DNA of 32,719 nt from Acinetobacter sp. (GCA_008017315.1 SSHE01000115.1:1-32719); one strand, 5' to 3'. Shown: positions 9,670-19,151, counted from the stretch's first letter. Notes: generated by a model not told the origin, from the letters alone. Numbers and translations are program-made.

Positions 9670-12183
9670 ATGTTGCGATGGTTAGGACTGGCATGGATTG
9701 CCGCCATAAGTTGTATCGGATTACCACAAGCATTTTGGCAATATTGCCATTCACCGTACTGGTGGGTGTTGTTTGTTGGTTCGGTGTTGGTGTACTTTGG
9801 GCTATGGTATCATAATAAAATCCAACGACATGGTGTGTGGGTGTTCGCTCTCAATGTGGTGGCGGCTGCATCCGTGTTTGCCTTGGGCTGGTCGTATGCC
9901 GATCATCAACTCAAAGCACAATTGGCACAGGAGGTGACGCAGCGTCAGAAGGTTGAGGGTATCGTTTATATTTCAAGTATCAGTGAGGGTAAGCTGGACA
10001 ACTGGCGACAAGGTGCAGAACTGTTGTTGCCGAATGAAAATCGTAGTCTAAACATTTTATTATATCCGAAAAAATTGTATAACCCTGAGGGTGAAGTACT
10101 GGGATTAAGTACAGAAAAATTACAGTTAGGGCGATTTTATCAAGTGACATTGGACATCAAACCACCGCATGGTAATGTCAATGCTGGGGTATTTGATACC
10201 GAAAAATGGTTGCTGCAACAAGGGATACAAGGTACAGCAACGGTATTGTATAGTCAGGAATTGAGTGCACAGCAGGTGCAAAGTCGGGGTTGGTATTCGT
10301 TTGTACTGCAACAACAAAAGCCGTTGGCAAAGTGGCGTTTGTGGGTGGAAACCTTACGACAGGATTATCGGCAACACTTGGTTGGAGAACAGACTGTAAG
10401 TCAGAATAGAGCATTATTACTTGGGTTGCTCACGGGTGATAGGAGTGCTCTGAATAAGGACACGATAGAACTGTATCAAATGATGGGCATTAGCCATTTA
10501 TTGGCGATATCAGGCCCACATGTATTGATTCTTGCCATGATGCTCACTTGGATATCTATGCAGTTATTACACGTGTTGATGTTACGAGGTGTAATGTCGC
10601 AGTTGTATCAATATGTACCGAAACAATATGTCTATTTACCGATATTCTTGGGATGTGTCAGCTTCTATGTTGCATTTACAGGATTTGAAGTGCCAGCACT
10701 CAGAACATGGTTGATTGCCTTGATCTGTAGTGCCACTTTGTTATTTCGCATACGTCTATCTACGCTCAATACGTTGATATTGGCGGCCAGTATCGTACTG
10801 TGGTGGGATTGTTTTGCGATTTTATCGGCAGCATTTTGGTTATCTTTTGCTGCGGCAGCGATTTTATTGTTGATTTATCAACAATTGCAGCAACAGGATA
10901 CGGAGGGTGATATATCTTGGGGCGAACGTATTCAGATGTGGTGGCGATTATTATGGCAATCGCAATGGCGGATTTTTATTGCACTTTTGCCTATCGTGTT
11001 GTGGCAATTTCAGGCAGTATCGTTGATTTCACCATTGATTAATTTGGTTGCGATTCCATTTTTAAGCCTATTGATTGTCCCTATGGATATTGTAGCGGCG
11101 GTACTTTGGCAAATCGTTCCTGTACTTGGAGATTTAATTTGGTCATTGGCAGCCGCATGTTTATGGGGCTTTAATACGTTATTATTCATGCTTCAACCTG
11201 TGGCAGCCTATTTGTATTTGCCGAGTTATTTAAATGATTTAGCACTGCTAAGCCTAAGTATTGCAATTGCTATTTTGGCATTACCACAGGGGTTGATTGC
11301 ACGGTTTTGGGCGGCATTTTTTGTGGTATTGGCATGTGTGCCACAAAAACGTCCTATTTTACAACTTGATGTATTGGATGTTGGACAAGGGCAGGCGATT
11401 GTACTGCGTACCCAGCAGCATCAAATGTTGATTGATACAGGGATGGGGAGTGTACAAGATGGTTTTTTATCCATGGGGCATCGGGTGGTTGTGCCATTTT
11501 TGCGTCGTCAAGGTGTGCAGCAATTGGATGAAATTTTATTATCACATCTTGATCTCGACCATAGCGGTGGCACACAAGCGGTGATTGAGCAACTCAAAGT
11601 CAAACAACTTCGCAGTAATGTGTATGATGCCACACGTACTCATTACCCCAATGTGCCGTTTATCCAGTGTAATCAAGGGCAAGGCTGGCAATGGGATGGC
11701 GTGCAAATTGAGATTCTGTACCCTAGAGTGCAGCAATCCAGAAAAAATCAGAATGAATCATCCTGTGTCTTGCTGCTTACGACAAAAATGTTTAGCCAAG
11801 AGTTTAAAATTTTAATCATGGGCGATGTGGGTTGGGAGGGGGAATATGCTCTGCTACAGGATTATCCCGATTTAAGTGCAGATATTTTGGTGCTGGGACA
11901 TCATGGCAGTCGGCACAGTTCGGCGTATGATTTTTTGGCACAGATTGATCCAAAATTAGCGCTGATTTCAGCAGGTTTTGATAATCGTTATGGTCATCCC
12001 ACACCTGAAACCATTGCTCGCTTAGATGCGTTAAATATTCCCTATGCCAATACCGCAGATTTAGGGGCGATTCATATTCAGCTGAATCATGCACAAGCGA
12101 TTTGGTCATGGCACAGTGCACGAGAACAACGCCAATGGCTGTTACCACAGCGTACACGGTTAAGCCTGAATGCGACGAATTAA
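9670..12183 (+). CDS. comEC: DNA internalization-related competence protein ComEC/Rec2
   Basis: LLGLLTGDRSALNKDTIELYQMMGISHLLAISGPHVLILAMM competence domain and C-terminal metallo-beta-lactamase domain LDVLDVGQGQAIVLRTQQHQMLIDTG...LSHLDLDHSGG...LGHHGSRHSS. Confidence 0.96.
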   Translation: MLRWLGLAWIAAISCIGLPQAFWQYCHSPYWWVLFVGSVLVYFGLWYHNKIQRHGVWVFALNVVAAASVFALGWSYADHQLKAQLAQEVTQRQKVEGIVYISSISEGKLDNWRQGAELLLPNENRSLNILLYPKKLYNPEGEVLGLSTEKLQLGRFYQVTLDIKPPHGNVNAGVFDTEKWLLQQGIQGTATVLYSQELSAQQVQSRGWYSFVLQQQKPLAKWRLWVETLRQDYRQHLVGEQTVSQNRALLLGLLTGDRSALNKDTIELYQMMGISHLLAISGPHVLILAMMLTWISMQLLHVLMLRGVMSQLYQYVPKQYVYLPIFLGCVSFYVAFTGFEVPALRTWLIALICSATLLFRIRLSTLNTLILAASIVLWWDCFAILSAAFWLSFAAAAILLLIYQQLQQQDTEGDISWGERIQMWWRLLWQSQWRIFIALLPIVLWQFQAVSLISPLINLVAIPFLSLLIVPMDIVAAVLWQIVPVLGDLIWSLAAACLWGFNTLLFMLQPVAAYLYLPSYLNDLALLSLSIAIAILALPQGLIARFWAAFFVVLACVPQKRPILQLDVLDVGQGQAIVLRTQQHQMLIDTGMGSVQDGFLSMGHRVVVPFLRRQGVQQLDEILLSHLDLDHSGGTQAVIEQLKVKQLRSNVYDATRTHYPNVPFIQCNQGQGWQWDGVQIEILYPRVQQSRKNQNESSCVLLLTTKMFSQEFKILIMGDVGWEGEYALLQDYPDLSADILVLGHHGSRHSSAYDFLAQIDPKLALISAGFDNRYGHPTPETIARLDALNIPYANTADLGAIHIQLNHAQAIWSWHSAREQRQWLLPQRTRLSLNATN

Positions 12184-13083
12184 CGCCAAAGCGTCATCAT
12201 GGGGAAGGGTGTAGAGTTTTGACGTGGCTGGACTAGCCTTAAAGCGTTTGTAAGACCAGTGATAATGGGTGGGATAACGCTGGATAAGTTGCTCAATGGC
12301 TTGATGAATCAATAGCGTACCATTTTGCGTCGTATCATAGATATCATCTGTCATGGGTTCAATGAAAATATCAAAACCACGCTGGGCATTACGCATGGCA
12401 TACATCAGCAAGGTTTTGGCTTTGGTTTTTTGAATCATTTTGGCACTAAGCTGACTAGAAGAAAGTGGAACGCCAAACCATTCTATCAACTCGCTCGCAG
12501 CATCTGGACTATGGTCGGGTAAAATAGCAGTCACGCCGCCTTGCTTTAACGCACGAAAAATCTGTTTCACCCCACGCTCATCTGTGGGTACAAGTTCGGC
12601 ACGTTCTCGACTACGTGCTTGTAACACAAAGTTGTTTGCGGCGGCATTTTTGGCAGGTTTATACATCACGGTCAAGGCGGTAAATTGGCTTAGCCACGCA
12701 TTCATAATTTCCCATGTGCCAAAATGTGGCACAAGACAGACCACGCCTTGCTGGGTAGCAAGGGCATTTTTGAGATATTGTTCACCTGTTACCGAGTGTA
12801 CCAAAGCAATATTATGCTGGGTGGAATGTCCCCAAATATGTAGAAATTCAAAGTACGCTTGGATTTCATGACGAGCTGCACAGCGTTCAATACGTTGACG
12901 TTCATGTTCATCGAGATGTGGAAAAGCAATGTCGATGTTTAATCTTGCATATTTTGCGGTACGGGTTGGAATGATTTGGCATAGTACAATCGCCAACATA
13001 ATGGCGAGACGCTGCAATATTGCCAAAGGTAACTTGCTCATCATCCTGATACAAGTCGTTAATATATCCGTTTGTTTTTGCAT
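12160..13083 (-). CDS. Lysophospholipid/lipid A acyltransferase (LpxL/HtrB-type)
   Basis: VVCLVPHFGTWEIMNAWLSQ...ALKQGGVTAILPDHSPD; LPLAT motif. Convergent, overlapping the comEC 3' end by 24 nt. Confidence 0.9.
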   Translation of the reverse strand: MQKQTDILTTCIRMMSKLPLAILQRLAIMLAIVLCQIIPTRTAKYARLNIDIAFPHLDEHERQRIERCAARHEIQAYFEFLHIWGHSTQHNIALVHSVTGEQYLKNALATQQGVVCLVPHFGTWEIMNAWLSQFTALTVMYKPAKNAAANNFVLQARSRERAELVPTDERGVKQIFRALKQGGVTAILPDHSPDAASELIEWFGVPLSSSQLSAKMIQKTKAKTLLMYAMRNAQRGFDIFIEPMTDDIYDTTQNGTLLIHQAIEQLIQRYPTHYHWSYKRFKASPATSKLYTLPHDDALALIRRIQA

Positions 13084-13215
13084 ATTAAATACTAAAATTT
13101 ATTTTCGTCATTCATTATAATCAGAAATAACCATGAGGTTAAGCTGAATCTTTGTGCAAGAAAACGCATAACCTGATAAAGTAAGTGTTTTTCATCATGT
13201 GCTGGAATAGATTTT

Positions 13216-14244
13216 ATGTCGGAATGGCCGCCAAAACCACCCATCGAGCAACAAGCGACAACACAACCAAAAACAGTCACAGGACAGGAATGGCAGCTTT
13301 TGGAAAAAGCGGTTCTCGCTTCGGTTGAAGAGCAGCGTCGTGCACGTCGTTGGGGGATATTTTTCAAATTATTGTCTTTTGCATATTTATTATTTGTCAT
13401 TGTATTAATGGGGAAGAGTTGTAGTACTGGCCAGAAGGCAGATGGTGCACCTGTTGTATCCGATGTGCATCTTGCTGTGGTGGATATCGAAGGGACGATT
13501 GCCAATGCAAAAAATGGGGTCAATAGCGAAGACACCAACAAAGCCATTAAACGTGCGTTTGAAGCCAGTAATAGTAAAGCTGTGGTTTTAAATATCAACT
13601 CACCAGGTGGCTCACCTGTACAATCGGATGAAATTTGGCAGGAAATTCGCTACCAAAAAAGCCAACATCCAGATAAAAAAATCTATGCTGTGATTGGTGA
13701 TATGGGAGCATCGGGAGCATATTATATTGCATCGGCAGCGGATGAAATCTATGTCAATCCATCGAGTATTGTGGGTTCAATTGGCGTGATTATGCCGAAT
13801 TATGGCTTCTCTGAACTGGCGAAAAAGTTGGGTGTAGAAGACCGCACCATGACTTCAGGTGAACATAAAGCCTTGTTAAGCATGACCAAACCAATTGATC
13901 CAACTGAAAAAACCCATGTGCAAGCATTGCTCAATAATGTCCATCAGCATTTTATTGATGCGGTCAAGGCTGGACGTGGCAAACGCTTAAAAGCAGATAC
14001 TCCTGATATTTTTTCAGGTTTATTCTGGACAGGCGACCAAGCCATTACACTCGGATTGGCGGATAAAGCAGGCAGCATCACGACTTTGGCGAGAACCCTC
14101 AAAATTGATAAAAAAGTCAATTACACGGTGCAGCACAGCCCTTTGGAATCCTTGCTAGGTAAAATGGGAACATCTATTGGTCAAGGGATTGGTCAGTCGA
14201 TTTCGCAGCAAGTCGAAACACAATCTCAGGCAAAATTGCAATAG
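13216..14244 (+). CDS. sppA: Signal peptide peptidase SppA-like, S49 family
   Basis: VVDIEGTIA...AVVLNINSPGGSPVQSDEIW...YAVIGDMGASGAYYIASAADEIYVNPSSIVGSIGVI. Confidence 0.94.
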   Translation: MSEWPPKPPIEQQATTQPKTVTGQEWQLLEKAVLASVEEQRRARRWGIFFKLLSFAYLLFVIVLMGKSCSTGQKADGAPVVSDVHLAVVDIEGTIANAKNGVNSEDTNKAIKRAFEASNSKAVVLNINSPGGSPVQSDEIWQEIRYQKSQHPDKKIYAVIGDMGASGAYYIASAADEIYVNPSSIVGSIGVIMPNYGFSELAKKLGVEDRTMTSGEHKALLSMTKPIDPTEKTHVQALLNNVHQHFIDAVKAGRGKRLKADTPDIFSGLFWTGDQAITLGLADKAGSITTLARTLKIDKKVNYTVQHSPLESLLGKMGTSIGQGIGQSISQQVETQSQAKLQ

Positions 14245-14331
14245 CATAACTATCCAGTTTTCCTCCTTGAATCCTTGCTGATTCAGGGAGAAGATAAAAC
14301 TGATTTTACTATCAGGAGGCTAGGGCTTGCC

Positions 14332-15129
14332 ATGAAACCCTTGATTCACTTTGCTCATGCCAATGGCATACCATCACCAACCTATCAAAAGCTCTTTGAT
14401 GCACTGTCTGATGAGTATGATGTTGTTTATGTTCCACTTATTGGGGTAGATATACGTTATCCGATTAGCAATCAATGGCATCATCTGATTGAGCAGATGG
14501 TGCAAAGTATTGTATCGCAAGCAAAGGGGCGTAAAGTCATTGCTGTAGGACATTCTCTTGGGGCATTGTTAAGCTTTATGGTATCGAATAGAAATCCAGA
14601 GCTTGTCCAACAGGTGATTATGCTTGATCCGCCCTTGATTATTGGTAAAGCCTCTTTAGGTCTGCATTTGGCCAAAATATTCAGCCCTAAAACCGTCGAT
14701 AAAACCACACCAGCAGGATTATCTGCCAAACGCCGTGATCATTGGGAAAGTCGGGAACAGGCTGCCAGTCTATTGCGTAGTAGAGGACTGTTTAAAGCAT
14801 TTGATCAGGATTGTTTTGATGCTTATATTCAATATGGTTTAAAGGATGATACTTCAAAGGGTGGCGTGACATTAAGTATTCCCAAGCAAGTAGAAGTAGA
14901 TATTTTTAGAACCACACCATCCTTATGGTGGTTGCCACAGCCCAAACCCAAAATGCCAGTCGATATGGTGGTGGGGCAGCAGAGTGAATTTTTAAAGCAT
15001 AAATTTCCACAAATTGCTCAACAAAAATTGGGTATTCCTTATCATATCGTTGCAGGTGGACACATGTTCCCATTGGAGCATCCGCTTGAGACCGTGGCAA
15101 TGATCAAAAGTTTGATTCAAGTTCGCTGA
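14332..15129 (+). CDS. Alpha/beta hydrolase
   Basis: MKPLIHFAHANGIPSPTYQKLFDALSDEYDVVYVPLIG...VIAVGHSLGALLSFM nucleophile elbow GHSLG; AGGAGG upstream of this internal start. Confidence 0.88.
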   Translation: MKPLIHFAHANGIPSPTYQKLFDALSDEYDVVYVPLIGVDIRYPISNQWHHLIEQMVQSIVSQAKGRKVIAVGHSLGALLSFMVSNRNPELVQQVIMLDPPLIIGKASLGLHLAKIFSPKTVDKTTPAGLSAKRRDHWESREQAASLLRSRGLFKAFDQDCFDAYIQYGLKDDTSKGGVTLSIPKQVEVDIFRTTPSLWWLPQPKPKMPVDMVVGQQSEFLKHKFPQIAQQKLGIPYHIVAGGHMFPLEHPLETVAMIKSLIQVR

Positions 15130-15149
15130 TGGGTATTGGTAGCGTAAAA

Positions 15150-16520
15150 TCACATTTCATCCAAAGACGTAACATCTTTGGGATTGAGATAATCATAGAG
15201 TAACAACATCAGGGTAATCCAGACTGGAATCATCAATACCGACTCTTGAAAACCCTGTGTCCACATAATGTACAGCACTAATCCAATGAAAATCAGTACA
15301 ATATAGTTGCCCCATGGTGACCATAATGCAGGATAGGCGATTTTCATTTGATTGGCTTTAAGGTAGCGGCGGAATTTCAAATGGGTGAGGCTAATCATTG
15401 CCCAGTTGAGTACCAATGCACCAACCACTACATACATCAGATGTCCAAGCACTTTTTCGGGGACAAAATAATTCAAGAGCACACAGCCAAAAATAAGGAC
15501 TGCAGAAAATACGACTGCTGGAATCGGTACACCATGTGGATTGGTTTTGCCGAAAATTTTAGGTGCATTGCCTTGTTGTGCCAAACTATACAGCATTCGG
15601 CTATTGGCATACATCCCACTGTTATAGACGGATAGGGCAGCCGTAAGAATAATAAAATTGAGCAAATGAGCCGCCCAAGCAATCCCCAACTGGCTAAAAA
15701 TCATCACAAAAGGGCTATTATCCAAACCACCTAACTGTAATTGATTCCACGGTACGAGAGATAATAGAATCGCAAGTGAAAGCACATAGAAAATCAAGAT
15801 GCGAAACACCACCTGATTGATGGCTTGAGGAATGGTTTTTTGTGGATTTTCTGCTTCGGCGGCTGCCATTCCAATCAATTCGATACCCCCAAATGCAAAC
15901 ATCAAAAATGCCAGCATAAAGAATAAGCCATCAAAACCATTGGGGAAAAATCCACCATGTGCCCATAGATTGCTAAAACTTACACTGCTTGTGCCATCTG
16001 CAGTGATGAGTAAATACAACCCAAAAATAATCATCGACACAATTGCAGTCACTTTGATAATGGCCAACCAGAATTCAGATTCGCCATAAAATTTGACATT
16101 GAAGAGATTGATACTGGTAATCACCACAAAAAAGAAAAACACCGATAGCCACGCAGGAATATCCCACCAATAGTTGATATATTTGGCGACGGCGGTGAGT
16201 TCGGTCATGGCAACCAGAATATAGAGTATCCAATAATTCCAGCCCGTGAGAAAACCTGCAAATTTGCCCCAATATTTATAGGCAAAATGACTAAAAGACC
16301 CTGCAACAGGCTCTTCCACAATCATTTCACCCAACTGCCGCATAATCAAAAAAACAATCAAGCCACCAATCGCATAACCCAAAATAATAGATGGCCCAGC
16401 CGACTGGATGATTTGAGCAGAACCCAAAAATAACCCTGTCCCGATTGCACCGCCCATAGCAATCAGTTGGATATGACGATTCTTTAAACCACGTTGTAGA
16501 GGGGCAGATGGTTGGCTCAA
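15150..16520 (-). CDS. Amino acid permease (APC superfamily, AAT family)
   Basis: LQRGLKNRHIQLIAMGGAIGTGLFLGSAQIIQSAGPSIILGYAIGG; 12-TM type. Start codon is TTG (CAA at 16518-16520 on +). Confidence 0.92.
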   Translation of the reverse strand: MSQPSAPLQRGLKNRHIQLIAMGGAIGTGLFLGSAQIIQSAGPSIILGYAIGGLIVFLIMRQLGEMIVEEPVAGSFSHFAYKYWGKFAGFLTGWNYWILYILVAMTELTAVAKYINYWWDIPAWLSVFFFFVVITSINLFNVKFYGESEFWLAIIKVTAIVSMIIFGLYLLITADGTSSVSFSNLWAHGGFFPNGFDGLFFMLAFLMFAFGGIELIGMAAAEAENPQKTIPQAINQVVFRILIFYVLSLAILLSLVPWNQLQLGGLDNSPFVMIFSQLGIAWAAHLLNFIILTAALSVYNSGMYANSRMLYSLAQQGNAPKIFGKTNPHGVPIPAVVFSAVLIFGCVLLNYFVPEKVLGHLMYVVVGALVLNWAMISLTHLKFRRYLKANQMKIAYPALWSPWGNYIVLIFIGLVLYIMWTQGFQESVLMIPVWITLMLLLYDYLNPKDVTSLDEM

Positions 16521-16541
16521 AGTAATATCCGATATATGGGG

Positions 16542-16964
16542 TTAGTATTGTGCATCGGCTCGTACAATGGCTTCCGATGCTTTTTTAACAGCATGTAAAA
16601 GTTGTCCCAATAGCACGTCTTTGGCACTGATAGTCACGATCACCATCGGATAATTTTTCGATGGGACAGCGGTCAGGATCGCTTTGCCATTTTCGGCATC
16701 TAGGGTAATAGTCTGACAACCAATCAACTGAATTTCACTAATGAACGCAGTGACCATTGCCAAAATTGAGCTACTGACGGCGGCTATTTTACCACTATTT
16801 GGGATATCTTTCTTGTGAACATTGACCAATTCAAAACCATCTGTCGAACATAGCATGACAAAACTGACCCCATCAACACTCATTAAAATATTTTGGATTT
16901 CATTTTTGGCAACCATGATGAGTGGCCCTGGTGCTTTACGCTGGTTATTGGCATGATTGAACAT
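16542..16964 (-). CDS. Roadblock/LC7 domain protein (second copy in operon)
   Basis: IQNILMSVDGVSFVMLCSTDGFELVNVHKKD...SGKIAAVSSSILAMVTAFISEIQLIGCQTITLDAENGKAILTAVPS; MglB-like roadblock pattern. Confidence 0.82.
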   Translation of the reverse strand: MFNHANNQRKAPGPLIMVAKNEIQNILMSVDGVSFVMLCSTDGFELVNVHKKDIPNSGKIAAVSSSILAMVTAFISEIQLIGCQTITLDAENGKAILTAVPSKNYPMVIVTISAKDVLLGQLLHAVKKASEAIVRADAQY

Positions 16965-16968
16965 TTTA

Positions 16969-17520
16969 TTATTCCTCTTGATTTAATTTTTCTAAATTGA
17001 CTTCAACCGAGGCAATCAGTGCATCTATTAACAGTAGTACATCTTTTTTGTTGCGAGCATCGATATGAAATAGGGGATAAGATTTCTGATATTTTGCCAG
17101 CCATTCATGATAAATAGTGGTGATTTTTTCAGGCTTTTCATCAATATGGGTGATGCCAATGACCATATTGTCGGTAAAATCAGCAAAAGCAGACACATAA
17201 AACTCTAAGTCTTGTAAAGAATTCATACTGCTATGATCAATCAAAATGACTGTACCGATTGCACCTTTACAAATCACCGACCACATAAAGTCAAAACGAT
17301 TTTGCCCTGGTGTGCCGTATAGACCAATTTTTAAATCATTGTCTAAAGTCACCTCGCCGTAATCAATACCCACGGTTGTGAGTTGTTTTTGATGTGCATT
17401 CACATCGGTATTCATGGTTTCGGTGGTCAATACGGGAATATCAGACAAAGACTGGATGGCTGCGGACTTTCCTGCACCCATTGAGCCACCAAAAACAATT
17501 TTATACTGCTGTAAAATCAT
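16969..17520 (-). CDS. MglA-like small GTPase
   Basis: P-loop GGSMGAGKSAAIQSLS, G3-like LYGTPGQNRFDFMW, G4-like ITHIDE. Confidence 0.87.
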   Translation of the reverse strand: MILQQYKIVFGGSMGAGKSAAIQSLSDIPVLTTETMNTDVNAHQKQLTTVGIDYGEVTLDNDLKIGLYGTPGQNRFDFMWSVICKGAIGTVILIDHSSMNSLQDLEFYVSAFADFTDNMVIGITHIDEKPEKITTIYHEWLAKYQKSYPLFHIDARNKKDVLLLIDALIASVEVNLEKLNQEE

Positions 17521-17536
17521 GGCGTAAGTATTCCTT

Positions 17537-18502
17537 TTATAGACCTAAACGGCGACGTAAGCTACCGAAAAATTTGCGTACAGCACTGGTTTCTTCGCTA
17601 GGTTTCTGTTGATTTTTGGATAAATATTTTGCTTTACCAGCATAGATAGGATAGGCAAAATCTATACCAAGACTTGCGGCAATAAACTGCTGTACCCGTT
17701 GTATGGGCAAGTTAAGTTGCTCTGAAACGGTTGAAATTTGTGCACCTTGAATAAAACAGGCAGACATACGTAAAATATCACGTCGGTCGGCATTGTCTTC
17801 GGGTTGTGGCCAATATTTGAGCTGAAAATATCCATTTTCGGGTGCTAATGCAATAAAATCAGGTGATTGCCACAAGAGATTCCATAACCAAAATTTTAAA
17901 TCCTGCCGTGTACTTTTGGCGAACTGTAAACTCTGGCTCATGGTGGCATAGGTATAATTCAGGGTGTAATCAGTCGATTTGAGGCGACGCTGAGGCTCAC
18001 GAAAAAACCATTGCCCACGGACATCCGCCAGTCCGAGTTGCCCATGACCATCAAAAATAAGGATTTTTCCATTCATAGGGTCGAGCAATTCGGTGAGGAA
18101 TTTTTGCTTATCGGACGTATCGTGTTCTACCTGTAAAACAGATGAGCTAAGTTCAGGCGATTGATGGATCTGCTGCGTACTGTGTTCGGTGAGCCAATGC
18201 AAAATCGGTGTCGTATCGACGATGGGAAGATACAGGACATTGTCTTCAATTATACTATTTTTATCGGTATTGCTGATCAGGCGTAAAACAGAAAAATGAT
18301 GGGTTTTCATCAGATTTTGAATACTAGGTGTTTCAAAAAATATGTCATTAATGAGGAGAATGTCTAAATTTGGCTCAGAAACAGAACACCAGTGTATTTG
18401 GATATCTTGAGCAAGAATGTCCTGTATTTGTGCTTTTAGAGCATTCAGAGTACGCAAATTTAGACCAAAAATGGCAATATGCAGCTGTTTTTGAGCATTC
18501 AT
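17537..18502 (-). CDS. Uncharacterised protein: N-terminal receiver-like fold and C-terminal helix-turn-helix-like region
   Basis: N-term LHIAIFGLNLRTLNALKAQIQDIL...PNLDILLINDIFF resembles a degenerate receiver; C-term DILRMSACFIQGAQISTVSEQLNLPIQRVQQFIAASLGI resembles a wHTH. Domain calls are by eye. Confidence 0.6.
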   Translation of the reverse strand: MNAQKQLHIAIFGLNLRTLNALKAQIQDILAQDIQIHWCSVSEPNLDILLINDIFFETPSIQNLMKTHHFSVLRLISNTDKNSIIEDNVLYLPIVDTTPILHWLTEHSTQQIHQSPELSSSVLQVEHDTSDKQKFLTELLDPMNGKILIFDGHGQLGLADVRGQWFFREPQRRLKSTDYTLNYTYATMSQSLQFAKSTRQDLKFWLWNLLWQSPDFIALAPENGYFQLKYWPQPEDNADRRDILRMSACFIQGAQISTVSEQLNLPIQRVQQFIAASLGIDFAYPIYAGKAKYLSKNQQKPSEETSAVRKFFGSLRRRLGL

Positions 18503-18548
18503 GAAAAATGATAACCAGAAGTAGGTAGAAGGATAATCTGGAATACAT

Positions 18549-18579
18549 AAACTTACAGCCTATGAGAGGCTGTAAGTTT
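18549..18579 (-). promoter_or_regulatory. Intercistronic hairpin in the Roadblock/GTPase operon
   Basis: Perfect 12-bp arms AAACTTACAGCC / GGCTGTAAGTTT, 7-nt loop, with no strong T-run. Confidence 0.7.
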
Positions 18580-18589
18580 GGGTAGCACA

Positions 18590-18949
18590 TTAAAAAAAAT
18601 CTAAACCTTTCTCAAAACTCTTCAATTCGTGACGTGCCATTGCAAGATTGGATTTTGAACGATCCAAAACGATATATAGGAATAAAGTATTATTACGATC
18701 AAGCGGGCGAATAATATGATATTGCTTACCCAGTGTAATCAGAATATCTTCAATTTCATCACCAAGATTCAACGCTGCAGCGACTTTACGTTTTGCACGT
18801 ACAACTTCGGTATTTCCAGCAGCTGCAAGTTCAAGGTCGATACCACCACCACCTTGAGTTGCCAATGCTAGACCACTATCACCATCGACCAATGCACCTG
18901 CGATAAAACCATCAATATCTGCTAATGCTGCTAGTGAAATTTTTGCCAT
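18590..18949 (-). CDS. Roadblock/LC7-like protein, first gene of operon
   Basis: [89 protein letters not shown]. Confidence 0.78.
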   Translation of the reverse strand: MAKISLAALADIDGFIAGALVDGDSGLALATQGGGGIDLELAAAGNTEVVRAKRKVAAALNLGDEIEDILITLGKQYHIIRPLDRNNTLFLYIVLDRSKSNLAMARHELKSFEKGLDFF

Positions 18950-18997
18950 GAGAGGACTTCCTTTTTAAAATGATATATTTAAGTCACTACATAAAGA

Positions 18998-19067
18998 GTA
19001 AGCAAAATAATAAACTTGAATTATTTGGCTTACGTGCCTAATATATACCTAAAAACAGAGTTGGCAA
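18998..19067 (-). promoter_or_regulatory. Predicted promoter and 5'-leader hairpin for the Roadblock/GTPase operon
   Basis: Minus strand TTGCCA (19067-19062), 16-nt spacer, TATATT (19045-19040); then hairpin GTAAGCCAAATAAT-TCAAGTTT-ATTATTTTGCTTAC (19033-18998, 13/14 arm match). Confidence 0.5.
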
Positions 19068-19127
19068 GACCTTTGTGATAAGAAAATTCTGTAAAAAAAT
19101 TTTAAACATTCTATATTTAGTGCCGCC

Positions 19128-19151
19128 TAGTGTCACAATATTGTGACACTA
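19128..19151. repeat. 24-bp perfect palindrome TAGTGTCACAATATTGTGACACTA
   Basis: Read directly; overlaps the stop codon of the minus-strand CDS ending at 19149. Confidence 0.95.

Noticed and set aside
15150-16520. Amino acid permease as a fifth member of the Roadblock/GTPase system
   Set aside because: Only 21 nt separates it from Roadblock B, so co-transcription is possible, but the TTG start and unrelated function make membership in the system unsupported.
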